Assembly: GCF_001894865.1 (NCBI RefSeq)
Contig: NZ_BCXA01000035.1
Location: forward strand, 16,125 to 80,124
DNA from: Rhodococcus maanshanensis NBRC 100610
GTDB taxonomy: Bacteria > Actinomycetota > Actinomycetes > Mycobacteriales > Mycobacteriaceae
DNA: 64,000 nucleotides
Reading direction: 5' to 3'
Made by a program: the position numbers and the translations under genes. The notes below the pieces were generated by a model. The model was not told where the DNA came from and searched no databases. It saw nothing but the letters and a program-made list of their open reading frames with translations. Positions within the stretch are counted from its first letter, which is position 1. Every line of letters starts with the position of its first letter. Positions 15,590 to 23,147 of the stretch are shown piece after piece.

Positions 15590-16771
15590 TCAGATCATCG
15601 ACTTGAGGTTGTCGGCCGGATCGAGACCGAGCGAGCTCACCGCGGAGGCGTGGTAGACGGTGCTGGGCACGTGGATGGCGTGGGCCAGGCCTGCGTGCGC
15701 GTCACGCCAGTACCGCTGCAGCGGCTTGTCCATGCGCAGCGCGTTGCCACCGGAGCGGGCGAAGATCTGGTCGACGGCACCGACCGCGCGCCAGGCGGCA
15801 CGCACCTGGGTGCGACGACCGGCGGCGCGGTCCTCGAAGGAGACCTCCTTGCCGGACTCGACGATGTCCCACATCTTGTCGACGTTGGCCAGCAGTTCCT
15901 GGCGGGCGGCGTTGATGTCCGCGGCGGCCTCGCCGATCGCGAAGAGCACGTACGGGTCGTCCTTGACCGCGGTGCCCTGTGCACCGACCCGGTCACGCTG
16001 GTAGTCGAGGTGCGCAGCCAGCGCGCCCTCGGCGATGCCGACGACCGCGGAGGAGATGCCGAGCGGGAACATGGTGGACCACGGCATCTTGTACAGGGTC
16101 TCGGTCATGCCGGCGTTCTTCTGCGCGGTCCCGTTGATCACCTCGTCGCCGTCCATCACCCGGTAGGACGGCACGAAGGCGTCCCGCACGATGATGTCCT
16201 TGGACCCGGTTCCCTTGAGGCCGACGACGTTCCAGGAATCCTCGACGATCTCGTAGTCCTTGCGCGGCAGGATCATGTGCAGCATCCGCGGCGGCAGCGC
16301 CATGTTGCCGTCCTTGTCGCCCTCCATGGCGCCGAGGAAGATCCAGTCACAGTGGTCGGTGCCGGAGGAGAACTGCCAGCGACCGTTGAAGATGTATCCG
16401 CCGTCGACCGGCTTGGCGATCCCGGTCGGGGCGTAGGGGGAGGCGACCCAGGTGTTGTCGTCCGCGCCCCAGATCTCCTCCTGCACCTTCGGGTCCGCGA
16501 ATGCCAGCTGCCACGGGTGCACACCGACGATGCCGCACACCCAGCCGGTGGCCGGGTCGAGCGAAGCCGCCTTCATCACGGTCTCGGAGAAGGCGCGCGG
16601 GTGCGACTCGAATCCGCCGTACTGCTTCGGCTGCAGCTGCTTGATCGGGCCTGCGGCCTTGAGCAGCTTCGCAGTCTCGTCGGGAAGCCGACCGATCCGC
16701 TCCGCCTCGGTCGCCTGATCGCGGATCTGATCCGCGATCTCGAAGAGATTGTCGAGTGCCTTGTTGGTCAT
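15590..16771 (-). CDS. hsaA: 3-HSA hydroxylase, oxygenase component
   Basis: 393-residue flavin-dependent monooxygenase of the acyl-CoA dehydrogenase fold, which hydroxylates 3-HSA at C4 using reduced flavin from HsaB. Diagnostic segments include the N-terminal helix MTNKALDNLFEIADQIRDQA, ASLDPATGWVCGIVGVHPWQ, YIFNGRWQFSSGTDHCDW and VVGLKGTGSKDI. Length matches mycobacterial HsaA. Second gene of the run starting with kshA (53-nt gap) and followed by hsaC (41-nt gap), so oxygenation steps from B-ring opening to A-ring cleavage are co-expressed here. Confidence 0.92.
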   Translation of the reverse strand: MTNKALDNLFEIADQIRDQATEAERIGRLPDETAKLLKAAGPIKQLQPKQYGGFESHPRAFSETVMKAASLDPATGWVCGIVGVHPWQLAFADPKVQEEIWGADDNTWVASPYAPTGIAKPVDGGYIFNGRWQFSSGTDHCDWIFLGAMEGDKDGNMALPPRMLHMILPRKDYEIVEDSWNVVGLKGTGSKDIIVRDAFVPSYRVMDGDEVINGTAQKNAGMTETLYKMPWSTMFPLGISSAVVGIAEGALAAHLDYQRDRVGAQGTAVKDDPYVLFAIGEAAADINAARQELLANVDKMWDIVESGKEVSFEDRAAGRRTQVRAAWRAVGAVDQIFARSGGNALRMDKPLQRYWRDAHAGLAHAIHVPSTVYHASAVSSLGLDPADNLKSMI

Positions 16772-16824
16772 CGTGGTGTTCCTTCTTGTCTATCGGTAGA
16801 TCGTGGGCAGGTCGGGCGGATGTG

Positions 16825-17988
16825 TCAGGCGTTGGCCTGGACGGGGACGACGCCGTTGGCGATGTTCTCGGCGACCTCCGCCTCCCAGCTCTGCACGGCG
16901 CGGTCGGTGTCGATCTCGAACTCGAAGCGCTTGGTCATGTCCTCGGTGACGTCCTCGACGTCGACGTAGAACTGCTTGTACCAACGGCGCAGCTGGTACA
17001 CCGGGCCGTCCTCCTCGGACAGCAACGGATTGTCGATGGGCGCCTTGTTCTTCCAGATCTTGACGTCCTGCTCGAAGCCCATCTCGACGCCCTCGGCGAA
17101 CTGCTTCGCCATGCCCTCGGCCGCCTCGTCCGACATGCCCTTGGGCTTCTTGACCATCGCGCCGTACTGCAGCACGAAGGAGTTCTCGTCGACCGGGTAG
17201 TGGCAGTTGACGAGCACCGTCTCGATCGTCATGCCCTGGGCATCGCTCCACAGCCAGTCGAGCATGTAGGACGGGCCGAAGTACGAGGCGTCCGATCGGA
17301 GGGTGGAGTTCGGATCGTCGTAGCTGGTGCCGACGGAGATGTCGTGGCGCGGGGTCGACCGCATGTACTGGGTGGCGACGTGGCCCTCGAAGACGTTCTT
17401 GAAGAACCGCGGGAACGAGTAGTGCACGTAGAAGAAGTGCGCCATGTCCACGACGTTGTCGACGATCTCGCGGCAGTGCGAGCCCTCGATCAACATGGAG
17501 TTCCAGGTCAGGGCGGTCCACTCGTCGGAGCCGAAGCCCTCGATCTCGGGGATCGTCACGTCGTCGGTCGGCTTGCTGCCCTGCGGGTCGTGCCACACGT
17601 AGAGCTGACCGTTGCGCTCGAGCGTCGGCCAGCTGCGGGTGCGCGCGAGCGGGGGAACGCGGCGGGCGTAGGGGATGCCCGTGCACTTGCCGTTGCCGCC
17701 CCAGCGCCAGTCGTGGAACGGGCAGGCGATGGAGTCACCCTTGACGGTGCCCTGGGCGAGGTTGCCGCCCATGTGCCTGCAGTAGGCGTCGAGCACGTTG
17801 AGCTTGCCGTCCGACTCCGACTGGAAGACCACCAGCGAGGTGCCGAAGGCCTTGATCTCGTGCGGCTTTCCGTCCTGGAACGACTTCAGCAGGCCGAGGC
17901 AGTGCCAGCCACGGGCGAACCGGGTAGGGGCCGCCGCCGCCTCGATCATCCTGACCTCGTCGGCGTCGGACTTGGATTGCAGCGCCAT
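16825..17988 (-). CDS. kshA: 3-ketosteroid 9-alpha-hydroxylase, oxygenase component
   Basis: 387-residue Rieske non-haem iron oxygenase; with the reductase KshB (not in this window) it hydroxylates C9 of 3-ketosteroids, which with KstD activity opens ring B. The [2Fe-2S] ligands are Cys70, His72, Cys89 and His92 (CRH and CPFH). The mononuclear iron motif is NVVDMAHFFYVHY, with His184 and His189. The frame extends upstream, but the ATG at 17988 has a purine-rich ribosome site and matches known N-termini. First gene of the run; divergent from the dehydratase-like gene at 18230. Confidence 0.92.
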   Translation of the reverse strand: MALQSKSDADEVRMIEAAAAPTRFARGWHCLGLLKSFQDGKPHEIKAFGTSLVVFQSESDGKLNVLDAYCRHMGGNLAQGTVKGDSIACPFHDWRWGGNGKCTGIPYARRVPPLARTRSWPTLERNGQLYVWHDPQGSKPTDDVTIPEIEGFGSDEWTALTWNSMLIEGSHCREIVDNVVDMAHFFYVHYSFPRFFKNVFEGHVATQYMRSTPRHDISVGTSYDDPNSTLRSDASYFGPSYMLDWLWSDAQGMTIETVLVNCHYPVDENSFVLQYGAMVKKPKGMSDEAAEGMAKQFAEGVEMGFEQDVKIWKNKAPIDNPLLSEEDGPVYQLRRWYKQFYVDVEDVTEDMTKRFEFEIDTDRAVQSWEAEVAENIANGVVPVQANA

Positions 17989-18089
17989 CGCTACCTCTTC
18001 TCTCACGCTCGAGACAAACGCGCCCGAGTCACGCACTGATGTGATGAGCCTCATAATTCGGGGCATCGGCATGCGAGTTCATGGGGCCT

Positions 18090-18104
18090 TCCCGCTGACC
18101 GGGA
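18090..18104. promoter_or_regulatory. Operator-like dyad, copy 1 (TCCCG-N5-CGGGA)
   Basis: TCCCGCTGACCGGGA, arms TCCCG and CGGGA. Its inverted near-copy is at 18143-18157, centres 53 bp apart (about five helical turns), both between the divergent kshA and dehydratase genes. Confidence 0.5.
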
Positions 18105-18142
18105 CGATTTCGCCCCCGCCCAGCAAGCCGGTGCCCGCAGCC

Positions 18143-18157
18143 TCCCGATCAGCGGGA
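18143..18157. promoter_or_regulatory. Operator-like dyad, copy 2 (inverted)
   Basis: TCCCGATCAGCGGGA, the reverse complement of copy 1 apart from one base in the spacer. The flanking bases also match, giving 16 of 18 identities between the two sites. A looping regulator could control both directions. Confidence 0.5.
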
Positions 18158-18229
18158 AGAGGACGCCGGCCGGCCCTCGCGCGGACCTACCGTCGCGGTA
18201 TCCGAACTGATCGAAGGAGGTGCGGATCG

Positions 18230-18826
18230 ATGATCACCACAACCGCAACGAGCACGGTGGGGTCGCCGTTCACCGGCGTCACCGTCGACCTGGAGCGCGG
18301 CAAGATCCTCGAGTTCGCGGAGGCCACCCACTCCACCCACGCCGCGTACCGCGACGCCGAGCGCCCGGTGGTGCCTCCGACCTACCTGTGCGGAACCGAT
18401 TCGATCGCGGGCGCCCACGACGTCCCGTCGGAACGCGACTGCCGCTTCTTCGGCGCACCGCCGCGCGCCGGTGACCAGCTGACCGTGACCGTGCGCGACG
18501 GCGAGCACGACCGGATCACCGAGTACCGCGACGCCGACGGCCGGTTGATCGCCGACGCGTGGACGCAGGGCGCGGGCGGCGACACCGCGGTGGTCGGGCA
18601 GCTCGCCAACTACGCAACCGACTGGCTCGGCCCGGAGTCGGTGCGACGATTCCGCACCCGCCTGGTGACCGCGGTCGCGGCCGACGAGACGCTGTCGTGC
18701 TCGGGCGAGGTGGTGCAGGAGTACACGGCCGACGGGGAGGCGCGCGTCGACGTGGTCCTCACCGCCACCGGGCAGGGTGGACGTGTCGCGGCCCGCGCCT
18801 GGGCCACCTTCGCCCGCGCCGCCTGA
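18230..18826 (+). CDS. MaoC/FAS1-like dehydratase-domain protein
   Basis: 198 residues. The beginning (FTGVTVDLERGKILEFAEATHSTHAAY, around residues 14-40) and VVPPTYLC match the N-terminal hot-dog half of MaoC-like and FAS1-like dehydratases, which usually hydrate enoyl-CoA esters. The second half is divergent and I see no complete catalytic hydratase motif, so it may be half of a heteromeric enzyme. The ATG at 18230 follows AAGGAGG at 18214-18220. Divergent from kshA with two shared operator-like dyads, which ties it to steroid degradation by regulation. Confidence 0.65.
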   Translation: MITTTATSTVGSPFTGVTVDLERGKILEFAEATHSTHAAYRDAERPVVPPTYLCGTDSIAGAHDVPSERDCRFFGAPPRAGDQLTVTVRDGEHDRITEYRDADGRLIADAWTQGAGGDTAVVGQLANYATDWLGPESVRRFRTRLVTAVAADETLSCSGEVVQEYTADGEARVDVVLTATGQGGRVAARAWATFARAA

Positions 18827-18842
18827 CCGGGCAGTAGCCTGG

Positions 18843-18861
18843 CGACCGGAGCGATCGGTCG
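18843..18861. promoter_or_regulatory. TetR-type operator near its regulator's start
   Basis: CGACCG and CGGTCG flank 7 bp, ending 31 bp before the TetR start at 18893. The half-site ATCGGTCGG is shared with the dyad at 21129-21152 in front of the MFS gene, suggesting one regulator for both. Confidence 0.45.
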
Positions 18862-18892
18862 GGACGGAACCCGTTGGCAGGTGTGAGGGCGA

Positions 18893-19510
18893 ATGGCGAG
18901 AACACGCGATGCCGAGCAGACAGGGGCAGCGCGGCGCAGCCAGATCCTCGCCGCCGCCATGACCCTGTTCGCCGAGAACGGATACCGCGGGACCTCGCTG
19001 GCGGCAGTCGCCGCGGCCGCGGGCATCACCCGGTCCGGGGTGCTGCATCATTTCCCCAGCAAGGAAGCTCTGCTGTCGGCCGTGCTCGCCGAACGCGATC
19101 AGCAGGCATTCGACGCCGTGGAGGTGGATCGTGCCTTCGAGGGGCCCGCGGCAGTGCGGGCGCTCGACATCCTCGATGGGCTGGCGATGCGCAACGAGGG
19201 CAACCGTGAGCTCGCCCGGCTGAGCCATCTGGCGCTGTTCGGTTCGGCGGACGCCCCCGAGGTTGCGCACGAGTGGTCCGATGAGCGCATCCGAACGTAC
19301 CGGAGCAACCTCGCCCGGGTGATCGAGCAGAGCGTCGAGGCCGGGGACCTCCGCGCCGACGTCGACGCGGAGGCCACTGCGCTGCTACTGGTCGGCGCGT
19401 TCACCGGCCTGACCGAACTCTGGTTACGCGACGAGTCCCTGGACATGGTGGCGGCGGTGCGGATGCTCACCACCCTCCTGCGTCGCGATTTCGCACCGAA
19501 TCAGGACTGA
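18893..19510 (+). CDS. TetR-family regulator
   Basis: 205 residues with a typical N-terminal HTH: RRSQILAAAMTLFAENGYRGTS followed by AAAAGITRSGVLHHFPSKEALL (DNA-contact helix about residues 45-65). The C-terminal ligand domain is helical. The start is the ATG at 18893 with GAGGG upstream. It converges with the MFS gene (7-bp gap), and the matching half-sites at 18843-18861 and 21129-21152 make it the likely repressor of itself and of that exporter. Confidence 0.87.
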   Translation: MARTRDAEQTGAARRSQILAAAMTLFAENGYRGTSLAAVAAAAGITRSGVLHHFPSKEALLSAVLAERDQQAFDAVEVDRAFEGPAAVRALDILDGLAMRNEGNRELARLSHLALFGSADAPEVAHEWSDERIRTYRSNLARVIEQSVEAGDLRADVDAEATALLLVGAFTGLTELWLRDESLDMVAAVRMLTTLLRRDFAPNQD

Positions 19511-19517
19511 CACCACG

Positions 19518-21062
19518 TCACTTCCCCTGTCCCACAGGTTGTCCCATGTCGACGATCGAGTCGACATCGACCTGGACGATCCTGCGGGGAACGAGCACGG
19601 CGGCGCACAACCCGACAAGGGCGATGGCGGCGGCGATCAGGAATCCCACCGTGAATCCGTCGTCGGTGTAGACGGTTGCGCCATTGAGCATGCTCGTGAT
19701 CATCGGGGGCAATTGAGCGACGTGTGAGCCGTCCATCACGGCGAACGCGAGAATCGGCGCGATCGCGGGCACCACGGTCTGGAACATGCCGACCAGTGCC
19801 GAAGTCGACGCCTGCAGCTCCGGCGGCACCGCCAGGAACACCAGATTCGGTGTCGCCGCGTACGCCAGCCCGGACCCCAGGCCGACCGCACCCGCGAGGA
19901 TCATCAGCAGGAGCTCGTTGTCGTGGGCGTAGGCCGTCACGGTGCACCCGATTGCGGCCGAGACCATTCCGAGTGAGATCAACAGTCCCGGCGAGGCGAC
20001 GTGGCGACCGACCAGGACACCGACGACGATGCCGCCCAGCACGCCCATCACACCGATCGGAACCTGGAAGGCCGCCGCGCCCTGTTCATCGACACCGAAT
20101 CCGTAGCCGAGTCCGAGCATTGCCGGGGTCCTGGTCAGCATCGGCAACAGCATCGAATACAGGCTCGTCACAGCGTAGATGCACCCTGCCGCCAGCGCGG
20201 TCAGCAACACCGGCCGCCGGCGCCACAGCCTGATGTCGATCAACGCGTCTCGGGTTGCCGCCGCGGTCACGACCCAGATGGCGATCGCGGCGATACCGGT
20301 GCCGAGCAAGGCGAGGGTGACCGCGGCGGTCCATCCCACCACCGGCCCCTGGGAGACCCCACCGAGCAGACCGGCGATACCGGTGCCGAGCACCGATGCG
20401 CCCAGCACGCCGACTCGTGCGCGCAACCGCACCGGTGATTCGGGTGTGGTGAGCACCACCGCGATGGCCAATGCACCCAGCGCCAGCCCCATGAACCAGA
20501 ACAGGCCACGGAACTCGTGGTCGCCGACCAGCCATTCGGTCAGGAACGGGGCGGGGACGAGTGCCAGCCCGACGGCTGATGTGGCGATCGATGCCGCCAG
20601 CGCAACGGTGCTGGGCGGGAACACATCTCGAATCAGCGAGTAGCTCAGGAACAGACACGGCACCATCAGGCCCGACAGGCACCGGCCGACGAGGAACGTC
20701 CCGTAGTTCGTCGCGACTGCGCACAGGAGGGCCCCGATCCCGGACAACACGATGCAGCTCAGCAGCACCTGCCGCGTGCCGTGCAGATCGGCGAGTTTGC
20801 CGATCATGGGCGACGCGGCCGCGCCGACGATCACGAACGCCGTCATGATCCAACCGTCCTGCGTGGTGTGGAAGTGGGTAGCGATGTCGGGGATCGCCAT
20901 CCCGACCAAGGGGTAGCTGAGCGCGGCCACTTCCAGCACTGCGACGAGCGCGGCGAGCGACAGGGCCAGACGCCAATTCCAGCCTGGCCGTGCGAGATCC
21001 GATGCTTCGCCGGTGCCGCCGGTCGGCTGCGCGGTGTCGCCGAGGGAGATGTTGGAGTGCAC
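19518..21062 (-). CDS. MFS exporter, DHA2-type (14 TM)
   Basis: 514 residues with about 14 hydrophobic segments. Motif A appears as GKLADLHGTRQ; VPCLFLSYSLIRDVFPPST is nearly the same as in the truncated transporter at 1-473. The frame opens at 21092, but AAAGGAG at 21070-21077 points to the GTG at 21062 (7-nt spacing). A TetR-type operator lies upstream and a TetR gene converges with it. Typical of drug or metabolite exporters; the paralogue at the other end of the steroid cluster suggests a role for both in exporting intermediates or toxic sterols (inference). Confidence 0.87.
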   Translation of the reverse strand: MHSNISLGDTAQPTGGTGEASDLARPGWNWRLALSLAALVAVLEVAALSYPLVGMAIPDIATHFHTTQDGWIMTAFVIVGAAASPMIGKLADLHGTRQVLLSCIVLSGIGALLCAVATNYGTFLVGRCLSGLMVPCLFLSYSLIRDVFPPSTVALAASIATSAVGLALVPAPFLTEWLVGDHEFRGLFWFMGLALGALAIAVVLTTPESPVRLRARVGVLGASVLGTGIAGLLGGVSQGPVVGWTAAVTLALLGTGIAAIAIWVVTAAATRDALIDIRLWRRRPVLLTALAAGCIYAVTSLYSMLLPMLTRTPAMLGLGYGFGVDEQGAAAFQVPIGVMGVLGGIVVGVLVGRHVASPGLLISLGMVSAAIGCTVTAYAHDNELLLMILAGAVGLGSGLAYAATPNLVFLAVPPELQASTSALVGMFQTVVPAIAPILAFAVMDGSHVAQLPPMITSMLNGATVYTDDGFTVGFLIAAAIALVGLCAAVLVPRRIVQVDVDSIVDMGQPVGQGK

Positions 21063-21128
21063 GACGACGCTCCTTTCGTGGGTTCGGTTCATTGGGACAG
21101 GGGGTGAACCGCTCCACGGGGGAACAGG

Positions 21129-21152
21129 CTGACTGACCCATCGGTCGGTCAG
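21129..21152. promoter_or_regulatory. TetR-type operator upstream of the MFS exporter
   Basis: CTGACTGACC (21129-21138) and GGTCGGTCAG (21143-21152) form a dyad with one mismatch and a 4-bp spacer, 67 bp upstream of the start at 21062. Confidence 0.6.
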
Positions 21153-21230
21153 CCTAGACTGTAAGACGCATCACGTCGAGAGCCTGCTGTGATGGGAACC
21201 ACGAATGGCCCGGTCCGGCATTCGCGCGCG

Positions 21231-22442
21231 CTAGCTGACCGCGGGGCGGGAACCCAGCCGGGCGGCGCCCGCCCCGATCTTGTTCAGCGCCCATTCGAGC
21301 GGACCCCGCCCGAGGTAGCGCCGCCACATCGTCGCGAAGACCAACGGCACCACCAGGAACGAGACCGGGAGCGCCCACGAATAGGTGAACGATTCGCTGC
21401 GCAGCACCAGCACCAGCACGACGATGTGCCCGGCGTAGATCGTCAGTGGCATCGATCCGAGCGCGGCCAGCGGCGTGAGAAGGCGCGGGGCGATCCCCGC
21501 CGCGAGCAGGCTCAGCCCGAGGACCGCGATCGCGATCCCACCCGAGCCGACGACCTCGAACACGGTTCCGCTGTGCGGGGTGCTGGTGAGCATCCACTGC
21601 CAGGGGTCGGTGCCGACGACGCCAGGGCCCGAGGAACGGAGCATGAACGAAAGCATCTGCACGCCCTCGCCCGGCATCGATTTGTCCAGGAACGCCACCA
21701 GGGCGTCCTTCCCGCCGAACAGGTTCAGCGCCACCCAGGACCCGCCAAGCCCGAGCACCGCCAAAGTCGAGCCGAGAGCGACCAGGACGGCTCCAACCCG
21801 CTCGCGACGCAGGCCCCAGCGGCCGATCGCCATGCCAGCCAGCAGGAACGGTACCCACGTGAGCACCGGGTAGGTGCCCTCGAGCAGGATCACCGAGCCG
21901 AGGTGCCGGACCCCGTCGATCGAGGTGAGCATCTCGAACCGCGCGCTCTCGCCGGCTACGTCGGGGCTCGTCATCCGCGACCTGATGGCGAACGAGAGCA
22001 GTGGACCCGCGACGGCGGCGACGGCCGCGGCGAGGGCCAACCGCTGCCAGCTCAGCCGAAGCAGCGGCAGCGCGATCAGGAACAGCACCGCGTACGTCGT
22101 GAGGATGACCAGCGCCGGGGAACCGAGCTGGGTGAGGACGAGGCCGAGGACGAACAGCGCGAGAGCGCGCGCGGCGATGGACCTGCGCGCGGCGCCCAGC
22201 CGCTCCGGCGGACGGGTTCCGCCGGTGGTGAGCGTCAGCGACACCCCGGCCAGCACCGCGAAGAGGATCGAGGCGCGGCCGCTGAGCGCGAAGTGGGCGA
22301 ACTCGCCGATCTGTTCGGCGCTGGTGGTGTGCACGGCGATCATGCCGAGCACGGCGAGACCCCGCGCAATGTCCACGCCCACTATCCGGGGGAGTGAGCG
22401 GGGAGTGGGCGGGGCCTCGGCCGGGGACAAGATCTGGGTCAT
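21231..22442 (-). CDS. Acyltransferase-like membrane protein (HGSNAT/DUF418 group)
   Basis: 403 residues with about ten membrane segments. The N-terminal PRIVGVDIARGLAVLGMIAVH segment is characteristic of the heparan-alpha-glucosaminide N-acetyltransferase-like and DUF418 families, and the C-terminus (ALGSMPLTIYAGHIVV, then GPLEWALNKIG) matches DUF418. It presumably acylates a cell-envelope or secreted glycan, but the substrate is unknown. The start is the ATG at 22442. Alone, between the MFS and the second SnoaL genes. A distant relative is encoded at 36775-37980. Confidence 0.75.
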   Translation of the reverse strand: MTQILSPAEAPPTPRSLPRIVGVDIARGLAVLGMIAVHTTSAEQIGEFAHFALSGRASILFAVLAGVSLTLTTGGTRPPERLGAARRSIAARALALFVLGLVLTQLGSPALVILTTYAVLFLIALPLLRLSWQRLALAAAVAAVAGPLLSFAIRSRMTSPDVAGESARFEMLTSIDGVRHLGSVILLEGTYPVLTWVPFLLAGMAIGRWGLRRERVGAVLVALGSTLAVLGLGGSWVALNLFGGKDALVAFLDKSMPGEGVQMLSFMLRSSGPGVVGTDPWQWMLTSTPHSGTVFEVVGSGGIAIAVLGLSLLAAGIAPRLLTPLAALGSMPLTIYAGHIVVLVLVLRSESFTYSWALPVSFLVVPLVFATMWRRYLGRGPLEWALNKIGAGAARLGSRPAVS

Positions 22443-22573
22443 CGCATGCTTTCGGTCGCCTGGTGATGTCTTGCGATCCGAACGTATTGCGGCGACGGCC
22501 CGCTGTCGTCAGGCCTCGAGCTGATCCCGGGTCCGACCTGGGTATGACCTCCAGGCCGAACCCGGGCGATCGG

Positions 22574-22948
22574 TCAGCGGGTGACCATGTCCTCCGGACC
22601 CCAGATCGCCTTCATGGAGGTGATCTTGGCGTCGTCGTCGAAGGTCATCACGTCGATGACCGAGATCTCGACCTTCTGCTCGCCCAGGTGGGTGGTGAGG
22701 CTGAAGTTGAAGGCGGCCGTGCCTGCTGCGATCTTCACGACGCCGAGCTCGGCGGTCTGCTCGAGCGGCTCGATGATGCCGTAGAACTCGCGGATCGACT
22801 CCTCGGTGGTCCGCGGGTCGGTGCCAACCGGATCCTCGACGGTGGCGCCGGGCGCGTACAGCGCCAGGACGTCGTCGACGGTGCCGCCCGCCACCGACTT
22901 CACGTAGCTCTCGATGGTGTTCAGGATGTCTTCGCGTGATGCCGCCAT
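22574..22948 (-). CDS. SnoaL/ketosteroid isomerase-like protein, second copy
   Basis: 124 residues, paralogous to 6510-6881: both have the D-I-x2-T-I-x-S-Y-like helix, a short TVEDPVGT or TLEDPVGT segment and a tail VIDVMTFDDDAKITSMKAIW. Predicted to isomerise 3-keto-5-ene steroids to 4-enes. The ATG at 22948 follows GAAGGG; the open frame goes on upstream without support. Its promoter carries TAGAACCTGTTCTA (22966-22979), a perfect match to the KstR operator consensus, so this copy is expected to be induced by cholesterol-derived CoA esters through KstR. Confidence 0.82.
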   Translation of the reverse strand: MAASREDILNTIESYVKSVAGGTVDDVLALYAPGATVEDPVGTDPRTTEESIREFYGIIEPLEQTAELGVVKIAAGTAAFNFSLTTHLGEQKVEISVIDVMTFDDDAKITSMKAIWGPEDMVTR

Positions 22949-22965
22949 GTCGTGCCCTTCGTTGT

Positions 22966-22979
22966 TAGAACCTGTTCTA
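22966..22979. promoter_or_regulatory. KstR-type operator
   Basis: TAGAACCTGTTCTA fits TnnAACnnGTTnnA exactly and is a perfect 6-bp-arm dyad. It lies 18 bp upstream of the isomerase start. KstR is the TetR repressor of cholesterol catabolism in mycobacteria and rhodococci; it is not encoded here. The lipase gene on the other side starts 169 bp away. Confidence 0.75.
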
Positions 22980-23147
22980 GTTGCGAGGGTACCGGCGATG
23001 CCGACGGGATTCCATGGAACGAGGGGCCGTATCGGACCGGCACGGCGCCCGGTTCGTCCGGATTGGGTAGACCACAGCTCACGATGTGGTAACCGTGGCC
23101 TCCGAAAGTCGTTCGGGCCGCTGCAATCCGGTGTTACCGTGCCGCGC

